From Prevotella sp. UBA6994 (GTDB lineage Bacteria > Bacteroidota > Bacteroidia > Bacteroidales > Bacteroidaceae), in contig DJXW01000016.1 in NCBI GenBank assembly GCA_002449845.1, forward strand, positions 186,001 to 250,000: a stretch of 64,000 bases of DNA, written 5' to 3'. Within the stretch, counting starts at the first letter, position 1. Each line of letters opens with the position of its first letter. Under the pieces are notes generated by a model that worked only from the letters and a program-made list of their open reading frames with translations, was not told where the DNA came from and searched no databases. Shown in pieces: positions 32,209 through 41,231 of this stretch. A program made the position numbers and the translations under genes.

Positions 32209-35115
32209 ATGAGTAAGAAGATTGTATTTTTTTTTGTGATGTTGCTGATGCATGGAATGATTGCATCAGCACAGAAAGTTTATCTCCCAACAAATGTTGA
32301 GAACCAACTAAAAGACTATTTCAACACTTTTCAGGCAAACGAATCTCAATTTAAGGTTCAGCCACAAATGTCAACATACGTGATTGACAGCAAGGCAAGG
32401 AAAGTATCAATCACCGTAAGCGACATCTTTGCCGCACAGGAGTTTTCGCCCGACTTGGTCAATAAGATATATAAAAAGGTGAAGAAAACTCTTCCCAATC
32501 CTTACGATGACTATAAGATTCAGGTAATAACCACTGGAGTACCTATCGAAGAACTCATTCCCAACAGATTGTCTGACAATGCCGACAAGAGCAGAATGTG
32601 GGGAAAGATTAACTATAAGGGAAATCCGTGGGTTGAGAATATCTCGCGTCCGAATGAGATTACCCACGGTCTTTATAACCGCCATATCTCTCTTTGGGCA
32701 AGCCACGGCAGATATTACGACAAGAAGCAAGGATGGAAATGGCAACGTCCGTTCTTGTTTGGAACCACGGAAGACCTATATACGCAAACCGTCGTTCTCC
32801 CCTACCTCATTCCCATGCTTGAAAATGCTGGTGCAGTAGTTTTTTCGCCACGCGAGCGTGATTGGCAAAAGAATGAGATTATCGTTGATAACGACCATAG
32901 CCGTAAATCGGGTTCTTATCAGGAAACAAATGGCAATTACGCATGGAAGAACGCTGGTGTGGCTGGCTTTGCCTTACACGGTGGAACATATAAAGACAAT
33001 GAGAATCCCTTTACCGCAGGTACCACTCGCATGGTTTCGACTACGAAGAAGGTCAAAGGTATCAGTCAAGTATCTTATCAACCCACCTTTTCCGAAAAGG
33101 GTAAATATGCCGTGTACGTAAGTTATCCCACCGTGGCACAAAGTGTGCCTGATGCTCAATACGTGGTTTGTCATCAAGGACAAATGACTTATTTCCGTGT
33201 AAACCAACAAATGGGTGGTGGCACATGGGTGTATTTAGGTACGTTTGAGTTTGATGAAGGCAACAACCCATCCAACCGTGTGGTGCTGACCAACTACTCC
33301 ACTTCGTCAGGTGTCATCACCACTGATGCCGTGAGATTTGGCGGTGGCATGGGAAACATCCAAAGAGGAGGAACCACCAGTGGTTTACCACGTGCTTTGG
33401 AAGGTTCACGTTATTACGGACAATGGGCAGGGGCACCCTATAGCGTTTATAGTTCAAAGAATGGAGCAGATGATTATGGTGACGATATCAATACCCGTTC
33501 GTATATGACCAATTGGTTGGGCGGCGGTTCTTGCTATATGCCGAAGATGCAAGGTAAGAAAGTACCCATCGAACTGTCGTTGGCCATCCACAGCGATGCG
33601 GGATACAACCCCGACGGAAAGTCGCTTTATGGTTCTCTTTCTATCTGCACCACCAATTTCAATGAAGGAAAGCTCAACTCTGGTGTTTCCCGTATGGCAA
33701 GTTTTGAATTGGCAGAGAATCTGCTGTCTGGAGTAAGGAGAGACTTAAAGGGTAAGTTCTACAAATGGCCTCGTCGCCACTTGTATAACCGAAACTACTC
33801 GGAGACAAGATGCCCTGAGATTCCATCAGCTATCTTGGAAACGCTCTCTCACCAAAACTTCCCAGACATGCTTTATGGGCAAGACCCTTTTTTTAAGTTT
33901 CATTTGGCACGTTCCATCTATAAGAACGTGCTGAAATACGTAACTAACCAACATGGCGAATCGTATGTAGTGCAACCTCTCCCACCCGACAATTTCCATA
34001 TCGAGATGTCGGGGAGAGGAAAGATAAAGCTTTCGTGGAATGCGGTAATTGACGAACAAGAGCAAACGGCTAAGCCCAATGCTTATAACCTTTATATTGC
34101 CACTGGCAACAAAGGTTTTGACAACGGACAGATTATCAAGTCAACCTCCTGTTCCATGAATCTCAAGCCAGGTGTGTTGTATCACTTCAAGGTAACTGCC
34201 ATCAACAAGGGTGGTGAGAGTTTTCCTACAGAAGTGCTGTCAGCCCTTTACCAAGCCAAGTCGGATAAGACGGTGATGGTGGTCAATGGCTTTCATCGCC
34301 TGTCATCTCCTGCCGTTATCAATACCTCAACGAAACAGGGATTTGATTTATACAAAGACCCAGGCGTGACGTATGGCGTTACAGCTGGTTGGAGTGGAAA
34401 GCAGCAGTGCTTTGACCGTAACAAGATGGGGATAGAAGGTGCCGGTGGTTTGGGATATAGCGGCAACGAGATGGCTGGACAGTATATCGCCGGCAACGAT
34501 TTCAATTACGTCATGGCTCATGCCGAGGCTATTGCGAGTGCTGGTAAATATAATATTGTGAGTTGTTCCAGCAAAGCGGTGGAAACGGGACAAGTGAAAC
34601 TCAACAAGTATAACTGTGTTGACTTGATCTTAGGATTGGAGAAAAACGACGGTCATTCTCTTCAGAGATTCAAGACATTCTCTACCACCATGCAAGAGAA
34701 ACTACGCTCATATACGAAAGACCACGGCAACCTCATCGTGAGCGGTTCGTATTTGGGGTCAGACATGATGACCAATGTCAGTGAACAATATTTCATGGCT
34801 AATGTGCTGAAGGTGAAATATGGTGGTAGTATGCTTGGGAAGAACTCGCCTAATGTGAGAGGCTTGGGAATGAATTTCAACATCTATCGCACCATCAACG
34901 ACAAGCACTACGCTGCTCACGCACCCGAAATCATACAACCCATTGGCAATCAGTCGTTCTGTGCTATGCAATATGGCGATGGCAACGATGCAGGAGTGGC
35001 TTACAAGGGACGCGACTATGGTTGCTTCGTGATGGGATTCCCATTGGAATGTATCATCGATGTTTCTTCTCGCAATGCCATCATGCGTGGCATTCTCAAT
35101 TATCTTGTGAAATAA
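32209..35115 (+). CDS. Exported amidase-like protein with golvesin-type insert and FnIII domain
   Basis: The 968-residue protein has a signal peptide (1-22, IASAQ). About 155-220 matches the start of an N-acetylmuramoyl-L-alanine amidase (amidase_3) fold: SLWASHGRYYD and YLIPMLENAGAVVFSPRERD. A golvesin/xanthan-lyase-type beta domain is inserted (about 275-380; YAVYVSYPTV, TWVYLGTFEFDEG). Amidase-like blocks then resume with LAIHSDAG (about 460) and CPEIPSAILETLSHQN. A fibronectin III-like domain (about 585-680) and a C-terminal domain follow. Bacteroidetes annotations often call this xanthan lyase; the motifs argue for a peptidoglycan amidase-like envelope protein. Confidence 0.75.
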   Translation: MSKKIVFFFVMLLMHGMIASAQKVYLPTNVENQLKDYFNTFQANESQFKVQPQMSTYVIDSKARKVSITVSDIFAAQEFSPDLVNKIYKKVKKTLPNPYDDYKIQVITTGVPIEELIPNRLSDNADKSRMWGKINYKGNPWVENISRPNEITHGLYNRHISLWASHGRYYDKKQGWKWQRPFLFGTTEDLYTQTVVLPYLIPMLENAGAVVFSPRERDWQKNEIIVDNDHSRKSGSYQETNGNYAWKNAGVAGFALHGGTYKDNENPFTAGTTRMVSTTKKVKGISQVSYQPTFSEKGKYAVYVSYPTVAQSVPDAQYVVCHQGQMTYFRVNQQMGGGTWVYLGTFEFDEGNNPSNRVVLTNYSTSSGVITTDAVRFGGGMGNIQRGGTTSGLPRALEGSRYYGQWAGAPYSVYSSKNGADDYGDDINTRSYMTNWLGGGSCYMPKMQGKKVPIELSLAIHSDAGYNPDGKSLYGSLSICTTNFNEGKLNSGVSRMASFELAENLLSGVRRDLKGKFYKWPRRHLYNRNYSETRCPEIPSAILETLSHQNFPDMLYGQDPFFKFHLARSIYKNVLKYVTNQHGESYVVQPLPPDNFHIEMSGRGKIKLSWNAVIDEQEQTAKPNAYNLYIATGNKGFDNGQIIKSTSCSMNLKPGVLYHFKVTAINKGGESFPTEVLSALYQAKSDKTVMVVNGFHRLSSPAVINTSTKQGFDLYKDPGVTYGVTAGWSGKQQCFDRNKMGIEGAGGLGYSGNEMAGQYIAGNDFNYVMAHAEAIASAGKYNIVSCSSKAVETGQVKLNKYNCVDLILGLEKNDGHSLQRFKTFSTTMQEKLRSYTKDHGNLIVSGSYLGSDMMTNVSEQYFMANVLKVKYGGSMLGKNSPNVRGLGMNFNIYRTINDKHYAAHAPEIIQPIGNQSFCAMQYGDGNDAGVAYKGRDYGCFVMGFPLECIIDVSSRNAIMRGILNYLVK

Positions 35116-35134
35116 ATCATCAATCTATATTATC

Positions 35135-35467
35135 ATGAAGATTCAAGCTAATGTATCAGGAAGCAGGAGTATAGAAATTACCGACTTACACTTGCAGACA
35201 ATCGACAAATATGCCTTGCTCTCAAATCTCGTTGACAGTAACGGCATCGTAGATGAGGACGTACTTGATAAGCTCAAGTTCAACGTAAGGTCGATACTGG
35301 AATCAGAATCCAATTCCGACAAGAACCTGCTCGACCTCTGTTTAGATGTTATCTATAACAATAACATGAAGGCTTTCGGGTTGAATAAGTTGATGTCTCT
35401 GTACACCGAATGGAAAGCTAAACAGGAAGCACCTAACGAAGATGCCGAACCCACCTCGTCTATCTGA
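35135..35467 (+). CDS. Conserved hypothetical protein
   Basis: The 110-residue acidic protein has no signal peptide. Segments LHLQTIDKYALLSNLVDSNG and LLDLCLDVIYNNNMKAFGLN look helical; there is no recognised domain. Its last 26 bases overlap the start of the YgiQ-type gene, so the two are probably translationally coupled. It lies 19 bp after the amidase-like gene in the same operon. Confidence 0.6.
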   Translation: MKIQANVSGSRSIEITDLHLQTIDKYALLSNLVDSNGIVDEDVLDKLKFNVRSILESESNSDKNLLDLCLDVIYNNNMKAFGLNKLMSLYTEWKAKQEAPNEDAEPTSSI

Positions 35468-37343
35468 CTTCCTGCCTACTACAAAGAAGGAGTGTGAACT
35501 TCGAGGATGGGAACAACTCGACGTGATTCTCTTTTCGGGTGATGCTTACGTGGATCATCCCTCCTTTGGTGCGGCTGTAATCGGAAGGGTATTGGAAGCG
35601 CAGGGATGGAAAGTGGCTATCGTCCCACAACCTGATTGGCACGGTGACTACCGAGACTTCAAGAAGTTAGGACGACCGCGTTTGTTCTTCGGCATTGCCC
35701 CAGGATGTATGGACTCTATGGTCAACAAATATACTGCCAACCGACGATTACGCGCCGAGGATGCGTATAGTCCTAATGGCAGGCACGATTGCCGTCCGGA
35801 ATATCCCACGATTGTCTATACACGTATTCTCAAGCAACTCTTTCCCGACGTGCCGGTGGTATTAGGGGGTATCGAGGCTTCCATGCGAAGGCTCACCCAC
35901 TACGATTACTGGCAAGACAAACTGATGAAATGTATTCTCTGTGATTCGGGAGCAGACCTTCTGGTCTATGGCATGGGCGAGAAAGTTACATCTGAGATTT
36001 GCAGGGAACTGGACAATGGAAAGCCTGTTTCGCAAATACACCACATTCCACAAACGGTTTATCTGTCAGACAAGGAACACATCGAAGGGGGAATTACCAA
36101 CAACGACATCATCTTACATAGCCATGAGGAGTGTTTGAAGAACAAGAAGTTTCAAGCAGAGAATTTCAGACACATCGAGGAACAGTCTAACTCCATTCAT
36201 GCCCAACGCATCATACAGGGAGTAGATGGAAAATTTGCCGTAGTAAACCCACCTTATCCTCCGATGACAACGGAGGAACTGGACGCGACATTCGACCTTC
36301 CTTACACTCGGCTGCCTCATCCAAAATACAAGGACAAGCGCATTCCCGCATACGAGATGATCAGACACTCTGTCAATATCCACCGCGGATGTTTTGGTGG
36401 ATGTGCCTTTTGCACCATCTCTGCCCATCAAGGCAAGTTTATCTCGTGCCGTTCCAAGGAAAGCATTTTGCGAGAGGTAAAGAAAGTCATTGAAATGCCC
36501 GACTTCAAGGGATACTTGAGCGACTTGGGTGGACCGTCGGCAAATATGTATGGAATGGCTGGACGTAACCAAAAGGCTTGCGAGAAATGCAAACGTCCGT
36601 CTTGTATCCATCCTCATATCTGCCCTAATCTCAATACCGACCATTCTAAATTGCTCGATGTATATCATGCGGTAGATGCCTTGCCAGAAATCAAGAAGAG
36701 CTTTATTGGTAGCGGCGTACGTTACGACCTACTCTTACATCAATCGAAAGACGAAAAATGTAATGTGGCTGCAAGAGAATATACGCGAGAACTGATTTGC
36801 AAACATGTAAGCGGCAGACTGAAAGTGGCACCAGAACATACAAGCGAAAGGGTGCTCGAACTCATGCGCAAACCCTCGTTCTCACTCTTCAATGACTTCA
36901 AACGCATATTCGACAGAATCAACAAGGAAGAGAATCTACGCCAACAACTCATTCCGTATTTCATCAGCAGTCATCCAGGTTGTCATGAGGAAGACATGGC
37001 AGAACTGGCTGTCATCACCAAACGATTGGATTTTCATCTCGAACAGGTACAAGACTTTACCCCTACGCCCATGACCATCAGTACGGAAATGTGGTACACG
37101 GGCTATGATCCATATACCTTGAAACCTGTATTCAGCGCAAAGAACCAAAAAGAAAAACTGGCTCAAAGACAATTCTTCTTTTGGTACCAACCAGAGGAAC
37201 GTGCTGGCATAGAACGAGAACTTAGACGCATAGGAAGACAAGACCTTATCCCCAAGCTCTACGATCGTCAGCATTATCCAGAATCATCAAAGAATAACCA
37301 TTCTCCCAAAAATAATCAGTGGAATAAGAAAAAACGAAGGTAA
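35442..37343 (+). CDS. YgiQ-family radical SAM protein
   Basis: The 633-residue protein has the N-terminal YgiQ region (LPTTKKECELRGWEQLDVIL, then FSGDAYVDHPSFG), PVVLGGIEASMRRLTHYDYW (about 131-150) and the radical SAM cluster motif CxxxCxxC in HRGCFGGCAFCTIS. A second Cys cluster follows (CEKCKRPSCIHPHIC). The C-terminus is basic and disordered (KNNQWNKKKRR). YgiQ proteins bind a 4Fe-4S cluster and SAM; their reaction is not known. The start at 35442 fits the conserved N-terminus and overlaps the preceding gene by 26 bp. Confidence 0.92.
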   Translation: MPNPPRLSDFLPTTKKECELRGWEQLDVILFSGDAYVDHPSFGAAVIGRVLEAQGWKVAIVPQPDWHGDYRDFKKLGRPRLFFGIAPGCMDSMVNKYTANRRLRAEDAYSPNGRHDCRPEYPTIVYTRILKQLFPDVPVVLGGIEASMRRLTHYDYWQDKLMKCILCDSGADLLVYGMGEKVTSEICRELDNGKPVSQIHHIPQTVYLSDKEHIEGGITNNDIILHSHEECLKNKKFQAENFRHIEEQSNSIHAQRIIQGVDGKFAVVNPPYPPMTTEELDATFDLPYTRLPHPKYKDKRIPAYEMIRHSVNIHRGCFGGCAFCTISAHQGKFISCRSKESILREVKKVIEMPDFKGYLSDLGGPSANMYGMAGRNQKACEKCKRPSCIHPHICPNLNTDHSKLLDVYHAVDALPEIKKSFIGSGVRYDLLLHQSKDEKCNVAAREYTRELICKHVSGRLKVAPEHTSERVLELMRKPSFSLFNDFKRIFDRINKEENLRQQLIPYFISSHPGCHEEDMAELAVITKRLDFHLEQVQDFTPTPMTISTEMWYTGYDPYTLKPVFSAKNQKEKLAQRQFFFWYQPEERAGIERELRRIGRQDLIPKLYDRQHYPESSKNNHSPKNNQWNKKKRR

Positions 37344-37367
37344 TACCCTCGTTTTTTCTTGTTTTTT
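37326..37367 (+). terminator. Intrinsic terminator overlapping the YgiQ stop codon
   Basis: Arms at 37326-37340 and 37346-37360 (AAGAAAAAACGA core) pair with one mismatch around a five-base loop, followed by six T. The stop codon TAA (37341-37343) lies in the loop. Confidence 0.75.
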
Positions 37368-37422
37368 ACAAATGTATTTTATTGTCATAATAACCAACAA
37401 AAAGGCATCCGAATTTTCTTGT

Positions 37423-37738
37423 GAAATAGAATTAGGAGAACGGAAAAAATAGTAAACTCGGCTAAAATATCTCATTTTTGGAGCTAACATATATAGTTAT
37501 GCTGCTAACTATATACTTTACGAGCGTAACTATATATGTTACGACGCTAATATTATATGTTATGAGAGACTGAAAAATGCCTTTTTTGGTGTAAAAACAT
37601 GGGGTTTTGATTCAATTTTCAATACCTAAAAATAGTAAAACACTGATTTACAACAATATACAAAACCACACAAAAAGGGCATTTTTTCAACCAAAGTATC
37701 AACTTGTTTGAAAAAATGCCCTTATTTTGGTACCAAAA
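37423..37738 (+). repeat. Dispersed intergenic element, copy B: four phased palindromes plus terminal hairpin
   Basis: Four 17-bp palindromic units start at 37484, 37505, 37526 and 37547, exactly 21 bp apart; the best is GTAACTATATATGTTAC (37526-37542). A conserved GAAATAGAA-type motif lies 61 bp before the first unit, the same distance as in copy A. A hairpin with arms GGGCATTTTTTCAA (37677-37690) and TTGAAAAAATGCCC (37708-37721) follows 116 bp after the last unit. A segment like AATGCCTTTTTTGGT (37577) recurs after the hairpin (37715 on). The element fills the gap between convergent genes. Confidence 0.8.
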
Positions 37739-37768
37739 TTCAGAATTTACATGACAAGACAAGAAAGA

Positions 37769-38167
37769 TTACTGAGCATAATCCTCTGGTGTGAAAGTCT
37801 TTTCCAACAGAATGAGATTGGGACGAGTGGCAGAATGATATTCGTACCTGAAATTAAATCCCGCTTCCTTGTATGTCTTGATAGAAATATCCGTTTTGAG
37901 AGCTTCAGACAAAACCGAAAGCAACTTGTCTTTATCTCGAGCTATCCTGGCAGAGTCGTCTAATTGGTTAAACATACTATAATAATAAATCATAGTGCGA
38001 GTATTCTCGTCAAATGTCAGACTATCTGTTCTGATATTATGCTTGATTGCCGAAGGACAATTCTTCTTGGTATATTCCTTTGCCTCACGGGCGGCACGTT
38101 GCTCAAGACTCTCATGACACGCTGAGAGACAAACCGCTGCCAACAAGAATAAAATTACTTTCTTCAT
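37769..38167 (-). CDS. Lipoprotein of unknown function
   Basis: The 132-residue product has a lipoprotein signal peptide with lipobox LSAC (Cys17). The mature part begins with a charged helix EQRAAREAKEYTKKNCPS and continues with strands around TRTMIYYYSMFNQLDDS and GFNFRYEYHSATRPNLILLEK. No family recognised. It follows the FHA gene by 12 bp, so it belongs to the HU/SPOR-FHA operon. Confidence 0.7.
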   Translation of the reverse strand: MKKVILFLLAAVCLSACHESLEQRAAREAKEYTKKNCPSAIKHNIRTDSLTFDENTRTMIYYYSMFNQLDDSARIARDKDKLLSVLSEALKTDISIKTYKEAGFNFRYEYHSATRPNLILLEKTFTPEDYAQ

Positions 38168-38179
38168 ATACTTATATCT

Positions 38180-38704
38180 CTATTGTTCATCTAATCTCAA
38201 AATAACACTGGAGGCACCAATGGAGAAAACGGTACCGTCAGAAACAACACGACGCTCACGGTCGCCCAAGATTTCATTATCCACAAACGTACCCGTGTTA
38301 CTGGGACCATCTCTTAATATATATTTCAGGTTGCCTTTCTTGTCTCTGCTCACGTTAATGACACAATGATGTGGGTCAATGCTGGGATCAACGGTCTCAA
38401 TGGGACAATCAACGATATCCCCTTTCATATACTTGCCGATGATGTTGTCACCCATCTTGAGAGGAAAGATCTGCTTATATTGGAACACGTTTTCAATGAC
38501 AACGATAGAACCATATTGCGTATCATCAACCTCTTCCTCGGGATTGGTTTCACGTTGGGTATTATGCAGTTTAGACACGCCAATGCGGATGCCAAAACGC
38601 TTTCCGCATTCGCTACATTCAAAGACTAAAGACTGACCAGCTTCATACTTACTTTCATCGAAGATAATGAAATGGTCACATTTAGGACAACGAACTCTTT
38701 TCAT
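38180..38704 (-). CDS. Zinc-ribbon FHA-domain protein
   Basis: The 174-residue protein begins with a zinc ribbon (RCPKCDHF ... FECSECGKRF, about 4-38, two CxxC knuckles of the zinc-ribbon/MJ0042 type). The second half (about 70-170) is an FHA domain: KMGDNIIGKYMKGDIVDCP, the SxxH-like PSIDPHHCVINV and GPSNTGTFVDNEIL. FHA domains bind phosphothreonine, so this may read marks made by a Ser/Thr kinase such as the one at 18326-19531. It overlaps the HU/SPOR gene by one base. Confidence 0.85.
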   Translation of the reverse strand: MKRVRCPKCDHFIIFDESKYEAGQSLVFECSECGKRFGIRIGVSKLHNTQRETNPEEEVDDTQYGSIVVIENVFQYKQIFPLKMGDNIIGKYMKGDIVDCPIETVDPSIDPHHCVINVSRDKKGNLKYILRDGPSNTGTFVDNEILGDRERRVVSDGTVFSIGASSVILRLDEQ

Positions 38705-39735
38705 TAAAACTCAACTTTCATCACCCAAGCATCAGCAAAATGGTTGTCTGTATCCTTGAGGGGAATCAATACGTTGTATGCCTCTTCCTTCGTATCAAAC
38801 TGTCCATAAAGCACTTTCGTAGATCCTTTAGACAAAATCTTTGCCTCTTGATAGCCCAAAGAATGTAATTGATTAACGTATTCTATGGCATTGTCGATAG
38901 TAACATGACTGGCAAGAATAATGGAATAATAAGGCTTGGAAGAATCATTCGAAACAAACAAGAGATTCGGTTTACCTGTTTTCTTCACAAAAGAAGGCAT
39001 ATCAATCAAACCCATTGAAGCCTCAACACCTTGCGAAAGGTTGGCTGAAGATAAATCTGGCGTTCCGTTCACAATATCTTTAGGCATCACTCTTGACAAC
39101 AAACTGGTATTGACATTGCCTGTAGTATCTTCTTGTCCCATCTTTAGCTGTGGAATGAAAAAGAAGGCAAAGACAACGGCACAAGCCACGGCAGCATTCC
39201 GCACCCATGCCATGTTAACGAGAGTGGCTTTTGAAGATTTTACAACTGCTGGCTGAATGGCTTCTGCTGTTTCAGCCTGTCTTTCAGCAAGATTTGCCAC
39301 ACTCTGCTGCAAACTGGCTATCTCGTATGAACTTAAACCGTAGAGATTGGGCGTTAAGATACCAGCCAAACAAGGTTCAAATTCTGGCATCCCATGATTG
39401 TTCACGGTGAAAGAACCTAAACCTTCCATCTCCAAGAACCCCTCATTTTCAAGCTTTTGCCTCATTTCGTTAACTTCTTCCTCAATGCGATTGAGCGCAT
39501 CAGGATAACTCATCTCGTAAGCATCAACATACGATTGCACCAAGAGAGAGTCGTTCAACTTCAATTGAGGATTAAACCCTATAGTTCTTAAAGGAGGAAA
39601 GAAGAGGCAATCATTCTCCTCATAATGCGCATCAACGTGATGAGCAACAAAACCTCCGAAGTTGGGAACGATAACGCAATCCTTGCTTAACAGCAAAATC
39701 TCAATGTGTTTAACCAATTCGTTCATGAGTACCAA
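38704..39735 (-). CDS. HU-CCDC81-like and SPOR domain membrane protein
   Basis: The 343-residue protein starts with an HU-like (bacterial CCDC81) region: LLLSKDCVIVPNFGGFVAHH (about 13-32) and NPQLKLNDSLLVQSYVDAYE (about 55-74), ending with FLEMEGLGSFTVN. One membrane segment follows (about 182-197, ACAVVFAFFFIPQLK). The C-terminus (about 258-343) is a SPOR domain (YYSIILASHVTIDNAIEYV; GSTKVLYGQFDTKEEAYNVL), which binds denuded glycan strands at the septum. It is a Bacteroidetes envelope/division protein. The start could be the fourth codon (39726). A TAATTTTG box lies at 39823-39830 on the minus strand. Confidence 0.82.
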   Translation of the reverse strand: MVLMNELVKHIEILLLSKDCVIVPNFGGFVAHHVDAHYEENDCLFFPPLRTIGFNPQLKLNDSLLVQSYVDAYEMSYPDALNRIEEEVNEMRQKLENEGFLEMEGLGSFTVNNHGMPEFEPCLAGILTPNLYGLSSYEIASLQQSVANLAERQAETAEAIQPAVVKSSKATLVNMAWVRNAAVACAVVFAFFFIPQLKMGQEDTTGNVNTSLLSRVMPKDIVNGTPDLSSANLSQGVEASMGLIDMPSFVKKTGKPNLLFVSNDSSKPYYSIILASHVTIDNAIEYVNQLHSLGYQEAKILSKGSTKVLYGQFDTKEEAYNVLIPLKDTDNHFADAWVMKVEF

Positions 39736-39891
39736 ATTACTTGTTTACGTTTCTTATTTGATTAACAAGAAGTTAGCGAGAATGATGCCTTCCTCTTGTT
39801 GTTTTTCCTCTTTTTCAGCTTTCAAAATTACGAATAATATCGCAAACGGGAAAAGGAAATAAGAAAAAAAAACTTAATTTGGGCAAGACAA

Positions 39892-40512
39892 TTATGAAAA
39901 CACAAAAGTGATGGAAAAATACAACTCTGCCGCCAAGATGTATAAAAGCCACAAAGGCAGCGTGAACGTAATGCCGATGGTCAGAACGTTGAAGATGTCA
40001 ACAAGACTTCTCAATCTACCACTCATAACCCCATAGACAACAGAAACCGTGCTAATACCGAAACACAAGATAGGTACGATGCTGTCTGAGAAACTACTGG
40101 GAAAGAGAGAACCCGTGACACTCAACAATACGGCATGGGGAACGACGGTGAGGAGCAGCAACACCATAATATATATAAAGATGACGACATACACCACCTT
40201 TAAGGCAAATTGCTCACGATAAGTGAGTCGGTTGGGATGGGTGAACGCCACAGCCAACCCACACTCTACAAAAGCTCCGTAAGCGATACTGCCAAGAAGA
40301 AGCCAAACGAGAACGGGCGTGGCGAGATTCTGCGTGAAATTACCGAAAAGCCACCTGATGCCTTCACTGCTCAACAAAGAGCGGATGGGCACGTCTGGCA
40401 ACACCGCAGAAACTCCCCACGAAAGGAGCAATAAGGCTAATTGGGCGACACATAGACACAACGCTAATACCGCAACAGCCCGAGTGATTCGTATCGACTT
40501 GTTTTTCAACAT
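39892..40512 (-). CDS. Multi-TM membrane protein next to the two-component system
   Basis: The 206-residue product has about five hydrophobic segments (near 12-35, 60-85, 105-130, 140-155 and 175-203), with loops containing VPDVPIRSLLSSEGIRWLFG and YREQFALKVVYVVIF. No family recognised. It overlaps the response-regulator gene by 7 bp and so belongs to its operon; it might be an auxiliary or target membrane protein. The 156 bp between it and the next gene hold no hairpin I can support. Confidence 0.6.
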   Translation of the reverse strand: MLKNKSIRITRAVAVLALCLCVAQLALLLLSWGVSAVLPDVPIRSLLSSEGIRWLFGNFTQNLATPVLVWLLLGSIAYGAFVECGLAVAFTHPNRLTYREQFALKVVYVVIFIYIMVLLLLTVVPHAVLLSVTGSLFPSSFSDSIVPILCFGISTVSVVYGVMSGRLRSLVDIFNVLTIGITFTLPLWLLYILAAELYFSITFVFS

Positions 40513-41231
40513 TCGTCTGGTTGGAGATTATCAACATCCAAGATTCTCAATTCAAATGCCCTCACCACCAATCTCGTGGCATTGACACCCATGCCCGCGT
40601 TACCATTGGGAAAGAGCTTTTGCACCAATTCGTTCTGTCGCTTTTCCAAGCTTTTCACGCCAAAGGGCATCCCACGCAGATTGGTTATTTGCTCTTTGGT
40701 GTATCCTAATGCAAGATGACGCAAGAAACGCTCATCATATTCATCAATCTCGTAATTGATCAACGACTCTTGTCTATACAATTGCACATTGACACTATGT
40801 TTGAAACGTTCTACTATCTTTTGGAGAATAGGTTGGTTGAATACCATCCTCTTTCCGTCAAGCACGCTGAACACATCACCGCGAGTGAGGAGTTCTCCAC
40901 TTTTGAGAATAATGCCGTCGCATCCTGCATCAAGCACATCCACCCATAATTTCTCGTTGAGAATTTCACCCGTAAATATGAGAACTTTCACCTGTGGATA
41001 TGTCTCTTTGGTCTGACGACAAATCTCTACGCCAATGGTGGTAGAGCCGCCTAATCCCAAGTCGAGCAATACCATATCGGGCAATTGCTGCTTGATGAGT
41101 CGCCAATATACTTGTTCATTTTCCGCAGTACCAATAATTTCTGCCTCTGGGATTTCGTTGCGAAAAATACCTTCCGTACCCTTCAATTCCAATGGCACGT
41201 CTTCTACAATGATAACTTTGAATGGTTCCAT
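40506..41231 (-). CDS. Response regulator, receiver plus LuxR-like C-terminus
   Basis: The 241-residue protein has a receiver domain (1-125): acidic pocket in IVEDVP, phospho-acceptor Asp in MVLLDLGLGG (about Asp57), Thr in LIFTGE and Lys in GIILKSGE. The C-terminal region (about 165-235) has YDERFLRHLALGYTKEQITN and a helix GMPFGVKSLEKRQNELVQKLF, which fits a LuxR/GerE-like HTH. It overlaps the sensor kinase gene by 28 bp. It is the evident partner of the large sensor kinase; its target genes are unknown. Confidence 0.82.
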   Translation of the reverse strand: MEPFKVIIVEDVPLELKGTEGIFRNEIPEAEIIGTAENEQVYWRLIKQQLPDMVLLDLGLGGSTTIGVEICRQTKETYPQVKVLIFTGEILNEKLWVDVLDAGCDGIILKSGELLTRGDVFSVLDGKRMVFNQPILQKIVERFKHSVNVQLYRQESLINYEIDEYDERFLRHLALGYTKEQITNLRGMPFGVKSLEKRQNELVQKLFPNGNAGMGVNATRLVVRAFELRILDVDNLQPDEC

